From CBDCUQ01 sp965222835 (GTDB lineage: Bacteria; Pseudomonadota; Alphaproteobacteria; Rhizobiales; Hyphomicrobiaceae): a stretch of 64,000 bases of DNA. Location: contig CBDCUQ010000004.1 in the NCBI GenBank assembly GCA_965222835.1, positions 1 through 64,000 of the forward strand. Reading direction: 5' to 3'. The notes below the pieces were generated by a model, which saw only the letters and a list, made by a program, of their open reading frames with translations, was not told the origin of the DNA and ran no database searches. Shown piece after piece: positions 34,991-43,405 of this stretch. Each line of letters begins with the position of its first letter. The first letter of the stretch is position 1. Position numbers and translations under genes: made by a program.

Positions 34991-37682
34991 AGACAAAACA
35001 CTGCGCGTGGGCGGACGAAAGCCGCTGTCGCTGCAGAGGACGGTCGAGTCGGGCCACGTTCGTCAAAATTTCAGCCACGGGCGCTCGAAGTCCGTGGTAG
35101 TCGAAAAGCGCAAGAAGCGTACGCTCAGCGGCCCGGGTGCTGCCTCTGAGAAGTCGGCGGCTGCGTCAACGAGCACGGCAAAGGCCAAGGCTCCGGCAAA
35201 AGCCCCCGCCAAGGCCAAAGCGCCAGCTACGGCTCCGAAGGCCGAGGCGAAGCCAGTCGCCGCCCCGTCGGGCGAGGACCTGCTTCGTCCCGAAGAGCGC
35301 GACGCGCGGGCCCGCGCGCTGGCCGAGGCGCGTAAAGCGGCAGAGCAAGAAGAGGCAAAAAAGGCGGCCGCAGCAAAGGCCGTTAAGAGCACGCCAGCGA
35401 CAGGGCCTGCGAAGGCCACCGAGCCTGGCCCCGCTACAACGCCCGTTGCTCCGACGGCGAAAAAGTCGAAGCGCGAAGAAGCCGGTGCCTCGGCTGAACG
35501 TGCGCCGTCGGCTGAGAAAAAGTCAGAAACCGCCCGGTCGCGTTCGGCGCAGGCCGTTAATCCAGCGCATATGCCGCGTGTGGGCGGGCGTCCGCAGGAG
35601 ATCAAAATTCCCACGGCCCGTGGCGGCGCGCACGACGCGCCAGCAGAAGTAACGAAGCCGACGCGCGAGGTGCGTGGTGAGCCGCGCGGGCGTGGGCCCG
35701 CCGCTGACATGGAGGACGAAGAGGGCCGCGGCCAGCCGAAACGTAGTGGCAAACCTCTGCGTCAGCCGACCAAGTCCGCGCCGGACGTGCGGCGCGAGCG
35801 GGTCAAGCTAACCATTAACAACGCCTTCGACCAGCAACAGCGCGAACGCTCTATGGCGTCTTTGAAGCGCAAGCGTGAGCGCGAGAAACTCAAGGCCATG
35901 GGCATTCAGCAGCCCAGGGACAAGATCGTTCGCGAGGTCGTCATTCCGGAGGCGATCACTATTCAAGAGCTTTCGAACCGCATGACGGAGCGCGGCGTCG
36001 ATGTCATCAAGTTTTTGATGAAGCAGGGCGCCATGCACAAGATCACGGATGTGATCGATGCCGATACGGCGGAGCTTATTGTGAGCGAATTTGGTCATAC
36101 GGCCAAGCGCGTTTCGGAATCGGATGTTGAAATCGGATTTGTCGGTGAGGACGATTCGGACGAGTCTCGGGTGGCGCGTGCCCCCGTCGTCACCATTATG
36201 GGACACGTCGACCACGGCAAAACATCGCTACTCGATGCTATTCGCTCGGCCAACGTTGTTGGCGGCGAAGCCGGCGGCATTACGCAACATATCGGCGCTT
36301 ATCAGGTTTCGTTGCCGAGCGGCGACAGGATCACGTTCATCGACACGCCGGGCCATGCTGCGTTCACGGCCATGCGCGCACGCGGCGCCAAGGTGACGGA
36401 CATCGTCGTGCTCGTGGTTGCGGCCGATGATGGCGTCATGCCGCAAACCATTGAGGCGATCAATCACGCGAAGGCGGCCGAGGTGCCGATCATTGTGGCG
36501 GTCAACAAGATTGACAAACCGCAGGCGGATCCCAACCGTGTACGCACCGAGCTCTTGTCACATGAGGTCGTCGTCGAAGGCATGGGCGGCGAAACGCTCG
36601 ACGTGCCAGTTTCGGCGCTCAAGCGCGAAAATCTCGACAAGCTCTTGGAGGCCATTCATCTACAGGCCGAGTTGCTCGATTTGAGGGCCAACCCTGATCG
36701 CTCGGCGGAAGGCGTGGTTGTTGAGGCCAAGCTTGAGAAGGGCCGTGGTCCGGTCGGCACCGTGCTCGTGCAGCGCGGCACGCTGAGGGTTGGTGACATC
36801 GTCGTAGCAGGTTCCGCGTGGGGGCGCGTGCGTGCGCTGATTGATGACAAGGGTGCGAATGTCCAGGAGGCCGGTCCCTCGGTTCCGGCCGAGATCCTTG
36901 GGTTCGACACGGCTCCCGAGGCCGGCGATCAGTTCGCTGTCGTCGAGAACGAGGCGCGTGCGAGAGAGATTACCGATTACCGGCAGAGAAAGCGCCGTGA
37001 AACGCTGGGCTCTGCGGGTACGTCGCGTACGCTCGAGCAGATGATGCAGCAGCTGAAAGAGGCTGGAAAGAAAGAGTTCCCGCTGGTCGTCAAGGGCGAC
37101 GTGCAGGGTTCTGTCGAAGCCATTGCTGGTGCGCTTGGCCAGCTCGGCAACGACGAGGTTTCTGCGCGCATCGTACACTCGGGGGTCGGCCAGATTACGG
37201 AATCGGATGTGACGCTTGCCGCGGCCGCCAAGTCTATCATCGTCGGTTTCAACGTGCGTGCCAATACGCAGGCCAAACAGGCCGCGGACAGCCAAGGCAT
37301 CGAAATTCGATATTACAACATCATCTACGATCTGGTGGATGACGTGAAGGCGGCGATGTCGGGTCTGCTTGCGCCGACGAAGCGCGAGCATTTCCTCGGT
37401 TACGCCACGATCAAGCAGGTGTTCAACATCTCGAAGGTTGGCAAGGTTGCCGGCTGTTTGGTGACCGAAGGCAAGGTTGAGCGCGGTGCCAAAGTACGGC
37501 TCTTACGCGACAAGGTCGTGATCCACGAAGGCACGCTTTCGATCCTGAAACGCTTCAAGGACGAAGTGAAAGAGGTGCCGACCGGACAAGAGTGCGGCAT
37601 GGCATTTGCCAACTATCAGGACATTCGCGAGGGCGATGAGATCGAGTGCTTCACGGTCGAGATCATCAAACGCTCGCTGTGA
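34968..37682 (+). CDS. infB: Translation initiation factor IF-2
   Basis: A 904-residue GTPase that places initiator tRNA on the 30S subunit. The first 300 residues are low-complexity Ala/Lys/Pro/Glu/Arg, normal for alphaproteobacterial IF-2, ending in the IF2-N domain. The G domain has G1 GHVDHGKT (412-419), G3 DTPGH and G4 NKID, followed by domains II-IV. The ATG at 34968 gives the conserved alphaproteobacterial start MSETKEPEDKTL and overlaps the previous gene. Confidence 0.97.
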   Translation: MSETKEPEDKTLRVGGRKPLSLQRTVESGHVRQNFSHGRSKSVVVEKRKKRTLSGPGAASEKSAAASTSTAKAKAPAKAPAKAKAPATAPKAEAKPVAAPSGEDLLRPEERDARARALAEARKAAEQEEAKKAAAAKAVKSTPATGPAKATEPGPATTPVAPTAKKSKREEAGASAERAPSAEKKSETARSRSAQAVNPAHMPRVGGRPQEIKIPTARGGAHDAPAEVTKPTREVRGEPRGRGPAADMEDEEGRGQPKRSGKPLRQPTKSAPDVRRERVKLTINNAFDQQQRERSMASLKRKREREKLKAMGIQQPRDKIVREVVIPEAITIQELSNRMTERGVDVIKFLMKQGAMHKITDVIDADTAELIVSEFGHTAKRVSESDVEIGFVGEDDSDESRVARAPVVTIMGHVDHGKTSLLDAIRSANVVGGEAGGITQHIGAYQVSLPSGDRITFIDTPGHAAFTAMRARGAKVTDIVVLVVAADDGVMPQTIEAINHAKAAEVPIIVAVNKIDKPQADPNRVRTELLSHEVVVEGMGGETLDVPVSALKRENLDKLLEAIHLQAELLDLRANPDRSAEGVVVEAKLEKGRGPVGTVLVQRGTLRVGDIVVAGSAWGRVRALIDDKGANVQEAGPSVPAEILGFDTAPEAGDQFAVVENEARAREITDYRQRKRRETLGSAGTSRTLEQMMQQLKEAGKKEFPLVVKGDVQGSVEAIAGALGQLGNDEVSARIVHSGVGQITESDVTLAAAAKSIIVGFNVRANTQAKQAADSQGIEIRYYNIIYDLVDDVKAAMSGLLAPTKREHFLGYATIKQVFNISKVGKVAGCLVTEGKVERGAKVRLLRDKVVIHEGTLSILKRFKDEVKEVPTGQECGMAFANYQDIREGDEIECFTVEIIKRSL

Positions 37683-37693
37683 TGTGACTTATT

Positions 37694-37734
37694 AGGTGGT
37701 ACGGTGCTATCGCGATGGCAGCTTCGTACCACCT
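37694..37734 (+). terminator. Hairpin after infB
   Basis: Perfect 10-bp arms AGGTGGTACG (37694-37703) and CGTACCACCT (37725-37734) enclose 21 bases that can pair further. It starts 12 bases after the infB stop. No strong T-run follows, so partial termination or mRNA 3'-end protection is as likely as full termination. Confidence 0.5.
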
Positions 37735-37799
37735 GCTTCCAGTTTCTTCGTGTCTAATGAGGGGGTCACAGCCGGTCCAATCCCGGTGTGGGTCATCAC

Positions 37800-38312
37800 A
37801 TGAACCGGCAATTCGATGTGCGTTATCGATGGACGCTGGACGATTTTCTCGTCCTCGTTAGGGCGCAGACGCGTCTCACTCGGGCTCAGCGCATTTCGAT
37901 TGGGTTGTTCAAAGCTCTTGCTGTTCTGGCCGTCGTTGCTTTGGTCTTATCGATGTTGTTGGGGAACTGGAGCACGGCGATCGAACTTACAGTTGTCAGT
38001 TTCCTATGGGTTTTGTTTTGGGGTGTTCTTCTTCCTTGGCAGCGTCGCAAGAGCTATGTGGACCAGCGTCTGGGAGACTTTGACACCGAATTTAGCGCCA
38101 ACGAGGAAGGGTTTATCTGGAAATCCGAATTGGGTGAGTCAAAGTTCAAATGGTCTTCGATCCGAAGAGTTGATGATTTTGCGGATCACGTTTTGCTTTG
38201 GCCCAACAAGTGTGGCGGCTGGATGGTGCCCAAGCGCGCTTTTGCGACGCGTGACGAAGCGGACGCCTTCGCACAACTTGCCAAGGAGAAGACCGTTGGC
38301 CAAACGCTCTAG
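37800..38312 (+). CDS. YcxB-like membrane protein
   Basis: A 170-residue protein with two adjacent transmembrane helices (about residues 39-60 and 67-87) followed by a cytosolic YcxB-like beta domain (DTEFSANEEGFIWKSELGESKFKWSSIRRVDDFADHVLLW). Function unknown across the family. It interrupts the usual infB-rbfA order, and its 3' end overlaps the rbfA start, so it appears co-translated with rbfA. A GTG at 37788 is an alternative start. Confidence 0.78.
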   Translation: MNRQFDVRYRWTLDDFLVLVRAQTRLTRAQRISIGLFKALAVLAVVALVLSMLLGNWSTAIELTVVSFLWVLFWGVLLPWQRRKSYVDQRLGDFDTEFSANEEGFIWKSELGESKFKWSSIRRVDDFADHVLLWPNKCGGWMVPKRAFATRDEADAFAQLAKEKTVGQTL

Positions 38313-38697
38313 CGCGCAGGCAGGCAAAAGCCCTTCGCAACGTATGCTCCGCGTCGGGGAGCTTATTCGGCATAAGCTTGCCGAAATGCTGTCACGCGGG
38401 GACATTCATGACGATATTCTCAGTGCGCATGTCGTCACCATTCCGGAGGTTCGCATGTCGCCGGATCTTAAGCTGGCGACGGTTTACGTCATGCCGCTGG
38501 GTGGTGAGGACTGCGACGACGTGCTCGCTGCCCTGGAGCGCAACAAGCGCTACATACGGGGTGAGATCGCGCATGCGTTGAGCCTGAAGTTTGCACCCGA
38601 TCTCCGCTTTCGGTTCGACGAGACGTTCGATGAGGTCTCCCGAATCGACGCTCTGCTCCACAGCGAGTCGGTTCGCCGTGACGTCGAGAACGATTAG
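38296..38697 (+). CDS. rbfA: Ribosome-binding factor A
   Basis: A 133-residue KH-fold factor that matures the 16S rRNA 5' end. Conserved core: SQRMLRVGELIRHKLAEML, VVTIPEVRMSPDLKLATVYVMPLGG, LKFAPDLRFRFDETFDEVSRIDALL. I choose the TTG at 38296, six bases after AAGGAGA and giving the usual MAK...PSQR N-terminus, over the internal ATG at 38344. It overlaps the YcxB-like gene by 17 bases. Confidence 0.94.
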   Translation: MAKRSSAQAGKSPSQRMLRVGELIRHKLAEMLSRGDIHDDILSAHVVTIPEVRMSPDLKLATVYVMPLGGEDCDDVLAALERNKRYIRGEIAHALSLKFAPDLRFRFDETFDEVSRIDALLHSESVRRDVEND

Positions 38698-38742
38698 ACG
38701 GTTTAGTCTGTCCGTGCTGGAAAACCAAAACGAGAACTCAGA

Positions 38743-39663
38743 ATGTCCCGCCGTAAGAAAGGCCACCCCGTCCATGGTTGGTTGGTTCTCGATAAACCTT
38801 TGGGCCGCACGTCGACGCAGGCGCTGGGCGCTGCAAAGCGGATTTTCAACGCGCAGAAGGCCGGTCACGCCGGCACGCTCGATCCGCTGGCGACCGGCAT
38901 CCTTCCTATCGCGTTCGGCGAGGCGACAAAGACAGTGTCGTTTGCTGTCGACGGTGAAAAATCTTATCGCTTTGTGGTGCGCTGGGGCGAGGCGCGGACG
39001 ACGGACGATGCCGAAGGCGAGGTGACCGAGCGATCCGACGCGCGGCCGGCGTGTGCTGAGATTGAGGCGGCCCTTCCGCGCTTCATCGGCGAAGTTCTGC
39101 AGACGCCACCTCAATTCTCGGCCGTCAAGATTGACGGCAACCGCGCCTATGACCTCGCGCGCGACGGGGAGACGGTCGAGCTCGAGCCGCGTCCGGTCGT
39201 GATCGACGCGCTTCGCCTTATTGATATACCGGATCGCGATACGGCCATTTTCGAGGCCGATTGCAGCAAGGGTACGTACGTGCGTGCGCTCGCCCGTGAT
39301 ATGGGCCGAATGCTCGGTTCATTCGGTCATGTGATCGAGCTGCGGCGGACGCGTGTCGGCCCGTTCGATGAAGATGATGCCGTGAGCCTCGAGGAGCTGG
39401 AAGCAGCGGCTGCCGGTGAAGGGGGAGCAAGCCTTGATATGTTCCTTCTGCCGGTCGAGGTCGCGCTTCGTGATTTGCCGGGACTTCAAGTTAGCTCGTC
39501 AGATGCTGCGAAATTGGCCCGCGGGCAGCCGGTACTGATCCGCGGCCGTGATGCGCCGGTTCTATCGGGTTTGGCCTATGCGGAATGCAAAGGGCGGCTC
39601 ATTGCGCTCGGAGAGATCGACAAAGGTGCGCTCCACCCGACGCGGGTGTTTAATCTGGGGTGA
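38743..39663 (+). CDS. truB: tRNA pseudouridine(55) synthase
   Basis: A 306-residue pseudouridine synthase making psi55 in the T-loop of tRNAs. The catalytic Asp is D47 in AGHAGTLDPLATGIL. The start GWLVLDKPLGRTS and the later YDLARDGETVELEPRPV are family blocks, and the C-terminal PUA-like part ends LHPTRVFNL. It lies in the conserved rbfA-truB-rpsO-pnp order, here interrupted by one opposite-strand gene before rpsO. Confidence 0.97.
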   Translation: MSRRKKGHPVHGWLVLDKPLGRTSTQALGAAKRIFNAQKAGHAGTLDPLATGILPIAFGEATKTVSFAVDGEKSYRFVVRWGEARTTDDAEGEVTERSDARPACAEIEAALPRFIGEVLQTPPQFSAVKIDGNRAYDLARDGETVELEPRPVVIDALRLIDIPDRDTAIFEADCSKGTYVRALARDMGRMLGSFGHVIELRRTRVGPFDEDDAVSLEELEAAAAGEGGASLDMFLLPVEVALRDLPGLQVSSSDAAKLARGQPVLIRGRDAPVLSGLAYAECKGRLIALGEIDKGALHPTRVFNLG

Positions 39664-39723
39664 GGGATCGCCGGGCGCGCACGGCGTTCTTCGGACCCGC
39701 GTGTCTCAATCTTGCAAACGCGA

Positions 39724-40014
39724 TCAGCGCAAGAATTTGGCCTTGATGAAGCCGAGCACGAGTGCGGTCAAGCCGCCGCTCACACCGCCCGTCGCAAAGG
39801 CAGAAATGATGCTGCCGATATCAAGTCCTGATGCGGCGGTTGCCGTGCCAAGTCCCAAGAGCGGCCCTAGAAGCTGTCCGCCAAGACCACCGCCAACGGC
39901 TCCGGCAATCGCGTCGCCGATTTTTCCGAGGCTGTTGTCCTTGGCCACGGCACCTGCGGCGCTACCCCCGATGGCTCCACTTGCGAGCTGGATGAGCAAT
40001 TGGGTCACGTCCAT
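39724..40014 (-). CDS. Small Gly/Ala-rich membrane protein of unknown function
   Basis: A 96-residue protein composed of glycine- and alanine-rich hydrophobic segments (ASGAIGGSAAGAVAKD, AIAGAVGGGLGGQLLGPLLGLG, ATGGVSGGLTALVLGFIK), probably two or three membrane passes or an amphipathic glycine-zipper assembly. No family recognised. It lies opposite to its neighbours inside the otherwise conserved truB-rpsO interval, 60 bases from the truB stop. An AG-rich ribosome-like stretch (GGGGAG) precedes the ATG. Confidence 0.65.
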   Translation of the reverse strand: MDVTQLLIQLASGAIGGSAAGAVAKDNSLGKIGDAIAGAVGGGLGGQLLGPLLGLGTATAASGLDIGSIISAFATGGVSGGLTALVLGFIKAKFLR

Positions 40015-40484
40015 TGGATTCTCCCCATTTCATGTTTCTCGTGGCGCTCCACTACATAAGAGGTCGCGAGTGAACGATAGTCAGCAATCGGGAGACTGTC
40101 ACGATGCAGATTTATGGTCTTGGCGTTGGAACTGTTATCCGTTTTTCGTGTCTGCTTTCGATCATGGAAATGCTGCACGGCAGGTTGGCTCCGAGGTCCT
40201 CAATGCACTTTGTTGCGAGATGGGACTGTCCGGACTTTCTGGTTGTCTGCTTCGATTGGCTGACGTATATTGGGCAACCTAATGATATTGAACAATAAAT
40301 TTAGGCTGAAATTTCCTCTCCCTAAATCCTTGGTTTGGTGTATAAGGCGCCGATCCGGCGCGGAACCCTTGGTTTCGCGCTGAGATTTTTTTGCGACCCT
40401 GCTGGACGACATCCCGGCTGTGGCCGCTAAAGAGGCCCCCAAGAAAGTGGTGCCTTGCCAACTCCAACTCGAAAGGAGCACCCG
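40015..40484 (+). promoter_or_regulatory. rpsO leader and promoter region
   Basis: These 470 bases hold no convincing gene; a 64-codon open frame at 40104 lacks features. The part around 40270-40340 is AT-rich with a TATAAG -10-like box near 40340. Downstream is a GC hairpin (GGCGCC...CCGGCGC) and a T7 tract near 40387. rpsO leaders often carry S15 autoregulatory structure, and this leader is long enough for one, but I cannot identify it. Confidence 0.35.
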
Positions 40485-40766
40485 ATGTCGCTTGTAAACC
40501 CCGCCCGTAAGGCGGCGAAGGCGGCTGTCATCAAGGACAACGCCACTAAAGACAACGATACCGGCTCGCCAGAGGTTCAGATCGCGATCCTGACGGAACG
40601 CATCAACCACCTGACCGAGCACTTCAAGATCCACAAGAAGGACAATCATTCCCGCCGTGGTCTGTTGAAACTGGTCAGCCTTCGCCGCCAGCTTCTCGAC
40701 TATGTGAAGGGGAAGGATGACGCGCGCTATAGGAAGATCATCGAAAAGCACGGCATCCGCCGCTAA
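40485..40766 (+). CDS. rpsO: 30S ribosomal protein S15
   Basis: A 93-residue 16S rRNA-binding protein of the small-subunit platform. Key stretch: GSPEVQIAILTERINHLTEHFKIHKKDNHSRRGLLKLVSLRRQLLDYVK. The ATG at 40485 follows GAAAGGAGC; the ten in-frame codons upstream are not part of the gene. It is the usual partner of pnp downstream. Confidence 0.97.
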   Translation: MSLVNPARKAAKAAVIKDNATKDNDTGSPEVQIAILTERINHLTEHFKIHKKDNHSRRGLLKLVSLRRQLLDYVKGKDDARYRKIIEKHGIRR

Positions 40767-41002
40767 CGCGTTCGTGGGGCCAAATCTTCTGAGTTTGGCT
40801 GCTGATCACAACTGCATCCGGTCAATCAAAGTATTTCTTACTATTGGACGCACGTTTGGACCTTGTGGCGGGGCCGGACCCGCAGGATCTCACACCGCTT
40901 AGGGCCAGTTTTCGTTGCCGGGCCGGCCTGCGATTATGTTATGTGGCACGCGCACAAGACACCGAAGTGAAGAACAGAAGATAGAACCGAAAGACGAAAG
41001 AT

Positions 41003-43207
41003 ATGTTCGATATCCATCGTGTTGAAATCGAATGGGGCGGGCGCCCGTTGAAGCTCGAAACTGGCCAAGTGGCACGCCAAGCCGACGCTGCTGTGCTGGC
41101 CCAATACGGCGAGACCTCTGTGCTCGCGACCGTGGTCGGCGCCAAGAGTGCCCGGCCTGGGATCGATTTCTTTCCGCTTACCGTCAACTACCAGGAAAAG
41201 ACCTTTGCGGCCGGCAAGATTCCCGGCGGATTCTTCAAGCGCGAAGGCCGCCCTTCAGAAAAAGAGACTTTGACGTCGCGTTTGATCGATCGGCCGATCC
41301 GTCCCCTGTTTGTCAACGGGTTCAAAAACGAGGTGCAGGTTGTCATTACCGTGCTGTCGCATGACATGGAGAATGACCCGGACATCCTTGCGATGGTTGC
41401 GGCCTCCGCTGCCCTTACTTTGTCCGGCCTTCCATTCCTTGGCCCGATCGGTGCTGCGCGTGTCGGTGTTATCGGTGAGGAGTTTGTCTTGAACCCGATG
41501 ATCGATGAGATGCCCGAAAGCGCTCTTGATCTTGTCATCGCGGGCACACAGGACGCGGTGATGATGGTGGAATCGGAAGCCAAAGAGCTTCCGGAGAAGC
41601 AAATGCTTGAAGCCGTCATGTTCGGGCACAAGCACTTCCAGCCGGTTATTCAGGCCATCATTAAGCTCGCCGAGACGGCGGCGCGCGAACCATGGGACAT
41701 CAATCTTCCCGACAAAGAGAAGTATAAGGCCGATGTGAAGAAGATCGCTGAAGCTGATCTCAAGACTGCCTTCTCGACCGCCGAGAAGGGCAAGCGCAAC
41801 GATATGGTCGCGGCGGCAAAGGAGAAAGTGTTCTCCGAGATCACCGTTGAAGACGAGGATCCCAGCGAGAAGGTTCTGCTCGCCGACACGTTCAAGGCGC
41901 TTGAGATGGACATCATGCGTGGTGACGTGGTGAAGACAGGCAAGCGTATTGATGGACGTGATCTCAATACGGTCCGGCCCATCGTGTCGCAGGTTCACGT
42001 GTTGCCGCGCACGCACGGTTCGGCACTCTTTACACGCGGCGAGACGCAGGCGCTTGTTGTTGCCACGCTTGGCACAGGTGAGGACGAGCAGTTCGTCGAT
42101 GCGCTGGAGGGTACGCGCAAAGAGCACTTCATGCTGCATTACAACTTCCCGCCATATTCGGTCGGTGAGACGGGCCGCATGGGGACGCCCGGCCGGCGAG
42201 AGGTCGGACACGGCAAGCTCGCGTGGCGCGCGGTGCGCCCGCTTCTTCCCGTCAAGGAAGACTTCCCCTACACGATCCGAGTGGTTTCGGAGATCACCGA
42301 GAGCAACGGGTCGTCATCGATGGCGACGGTGTGCGGCACCTCGCTTGCGCTCATGGACGCGGGTGTTCCTTTGAAGGCGCCGGTTGCTGGCATTGCCATG
42401 GGGCTCATCAAGGAAGGCAACGACTTTGCCGTCTTGTCGGACATTCTGGGAGATGAGGATCACCTTGGCGACATGGACTTCAAGGTGGCGGGCACCGAGA
42501 ACGGTGTGACGTCGCTTCAGATGGACATCAAGATCACCGGCATTACTGAAGAGATCATGCGCATTGCGCTTGAGCAGGCCCATGAAGGGCGCCTGCACAT
42601 TCTTAATGAGATGTCGAAAGCGATTACCGGAGCGCGTGACGAACTCGGCGAGCATGCACCGCGTATCGAAACGATCAAGATTCCCACCGACAAGATTCGC
42701 GACGTTATTGGCTCTGGCGGATCGGTCATTCGCGAGATCGTGGCCGAATCAGGCGCCAAGATCGATATCAGCGACGACGGAACGGTGAAGATTGCGTCGG
42801 CCAACCGGGACAGCATCGACAAGGCGCTGGAGCGCATTCACGGTCTTACGTCGGAACCCGAGGTCGGTCAGATCTACAAGGGCAAGGTCGTGAAGATCAT
42901 GGACTTCGGTGCTTTCGTGAACTTCTTCGGTGCCAAGGACGGTCTGGTGCATATTTCGCAATTGACACAGGGCCGGCCCGAGACGGTTGGTGAGGTCGTG
43001 AAAGAGGGACAGGAGGTTTATGTGAAGCTCCTGGGCTTTGACGACCGTGGGAAGGTCCGGCTTTCAATGAAGATTGTCGATCAGGCGACCGGGCAAGAGA
43101 TTCCCAGGGCACCCGGCGAGCCGGAGGAAAAGTTCAACGCTGAGCGTCCGCCACGCCGGGACCGTGAGGGTGGCCGTGGTCGTGGCCCGCGACGCGAACG
43201 GGGATAA
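41003..43207 (+). CDS. pnp: Polyribonucleotide nucleotidyltransferase (PNPase)
   Basis: A 734-residue 3'-5' phosphorolytic exoribonuclease, a core of RNA decay. Two RNase PH domains (first from residue 10, second containing RTHGSALFTRGETQ), an all-helical linker, then KH (IPTDKIRDVIGSGGSVIREIV) and S1 (GQIYKGKVVKIMDFGAFVNFFGAKDGLVHIS) domains. The Arg/Gly tail (RDREGGRGRGPRRERG) is typical of alphaproteobacteria. It has its own strong terminator. Confidence 0.97.
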   Translation: MFDIHRVEIEWGGRPLKLETGQVARQADAAVLAQYGETSVLATVVGAKSARPGIDFFPLTVNYQEKTFAAGKIPGGFFKREGRPSEKETLTSRLIDRPIRPLFVNGFKNEVQVVITVLSHDMENDPDILAMVAASAALTLSGLPFLGPIGAARVGVIGEEFVLNPMIDEMPESALDLVIAGTQDAVMMVESEAKELPEKQMLEAVMFGHKHFQPVIQAIIKLAETAAREPWDINLPDKEKYKADVKKIAEADLKTAFSTAEKGKRNDMVAAAKEKVFSEITVEDEDPSEKVLLADTFKALEMDIMRGDVVKTGKRIDGRDLNTVRPIVSQVHVLPRTHGSALFTRGETQALVVATLGTGEDEQFVDALEGTRKEHFMLHYNFPPYSVGETGRMGTPGRREVGHGKLAWRAVRPLLPVKEDFPYTIRVVSEITESNGSSSMATVCGTSLALMDAGVPLKAPVAGIAMGLIKEGNDFAVLSDILGDEDHLGDMDFKVAGTENGVTSLQMDIKITGITEEIMRIALEQAHEGRLHILNEMSKAITGARDELGEHAPRIETIKIPTDKIRDVIGSGGSVIREIVAESGAKIDISDDGTVKIASANRDSIDKALERIHGLTSEPEVGQIYKGKVVKIMDFGAFVNFFGAKDGLVHISQLTQGRPETVGEVVKEGQEVYVKLLGFDDRGKVRLSMKIVDQATGQEIPRAPGEPEEKFNAERPPRRDREGGRGRGPRRERG

Positions 43208-43231
43208 GTTCTGGAACTAAGCTGCTCCATT

Positions 43232-43268
43232 GAAGCCCGCGCAGGTCATGCGCGGGCTTCTTGTTTTT
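43232..43268 (+). terminator. Intrinsic terminator after pnp
   Basis: Perfect 12-bp arms GAAGCCCGCGCA (43232-43243) and TGCGCGGGCTTC (43249-43260), 5-base loop, followed by TTGTTTTT. A textbook Rho-independent terminator 24 bases after the pnp stop. Confidence 0.9.
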
Positions 43269-43405
43269 GGAGTTGAGGCCGTTCGCCGGGATGGTCGCTC
43301 TGGCGGAAGCCAGCCAACGCTGGGCGCCCTTTGCGCGATCTTATCCCCGCCTCTCTCTTTGCGGCTATGCTGCCCGCCAGGGCGCAGCGCAAAGGACGAT
43401 ACGTC

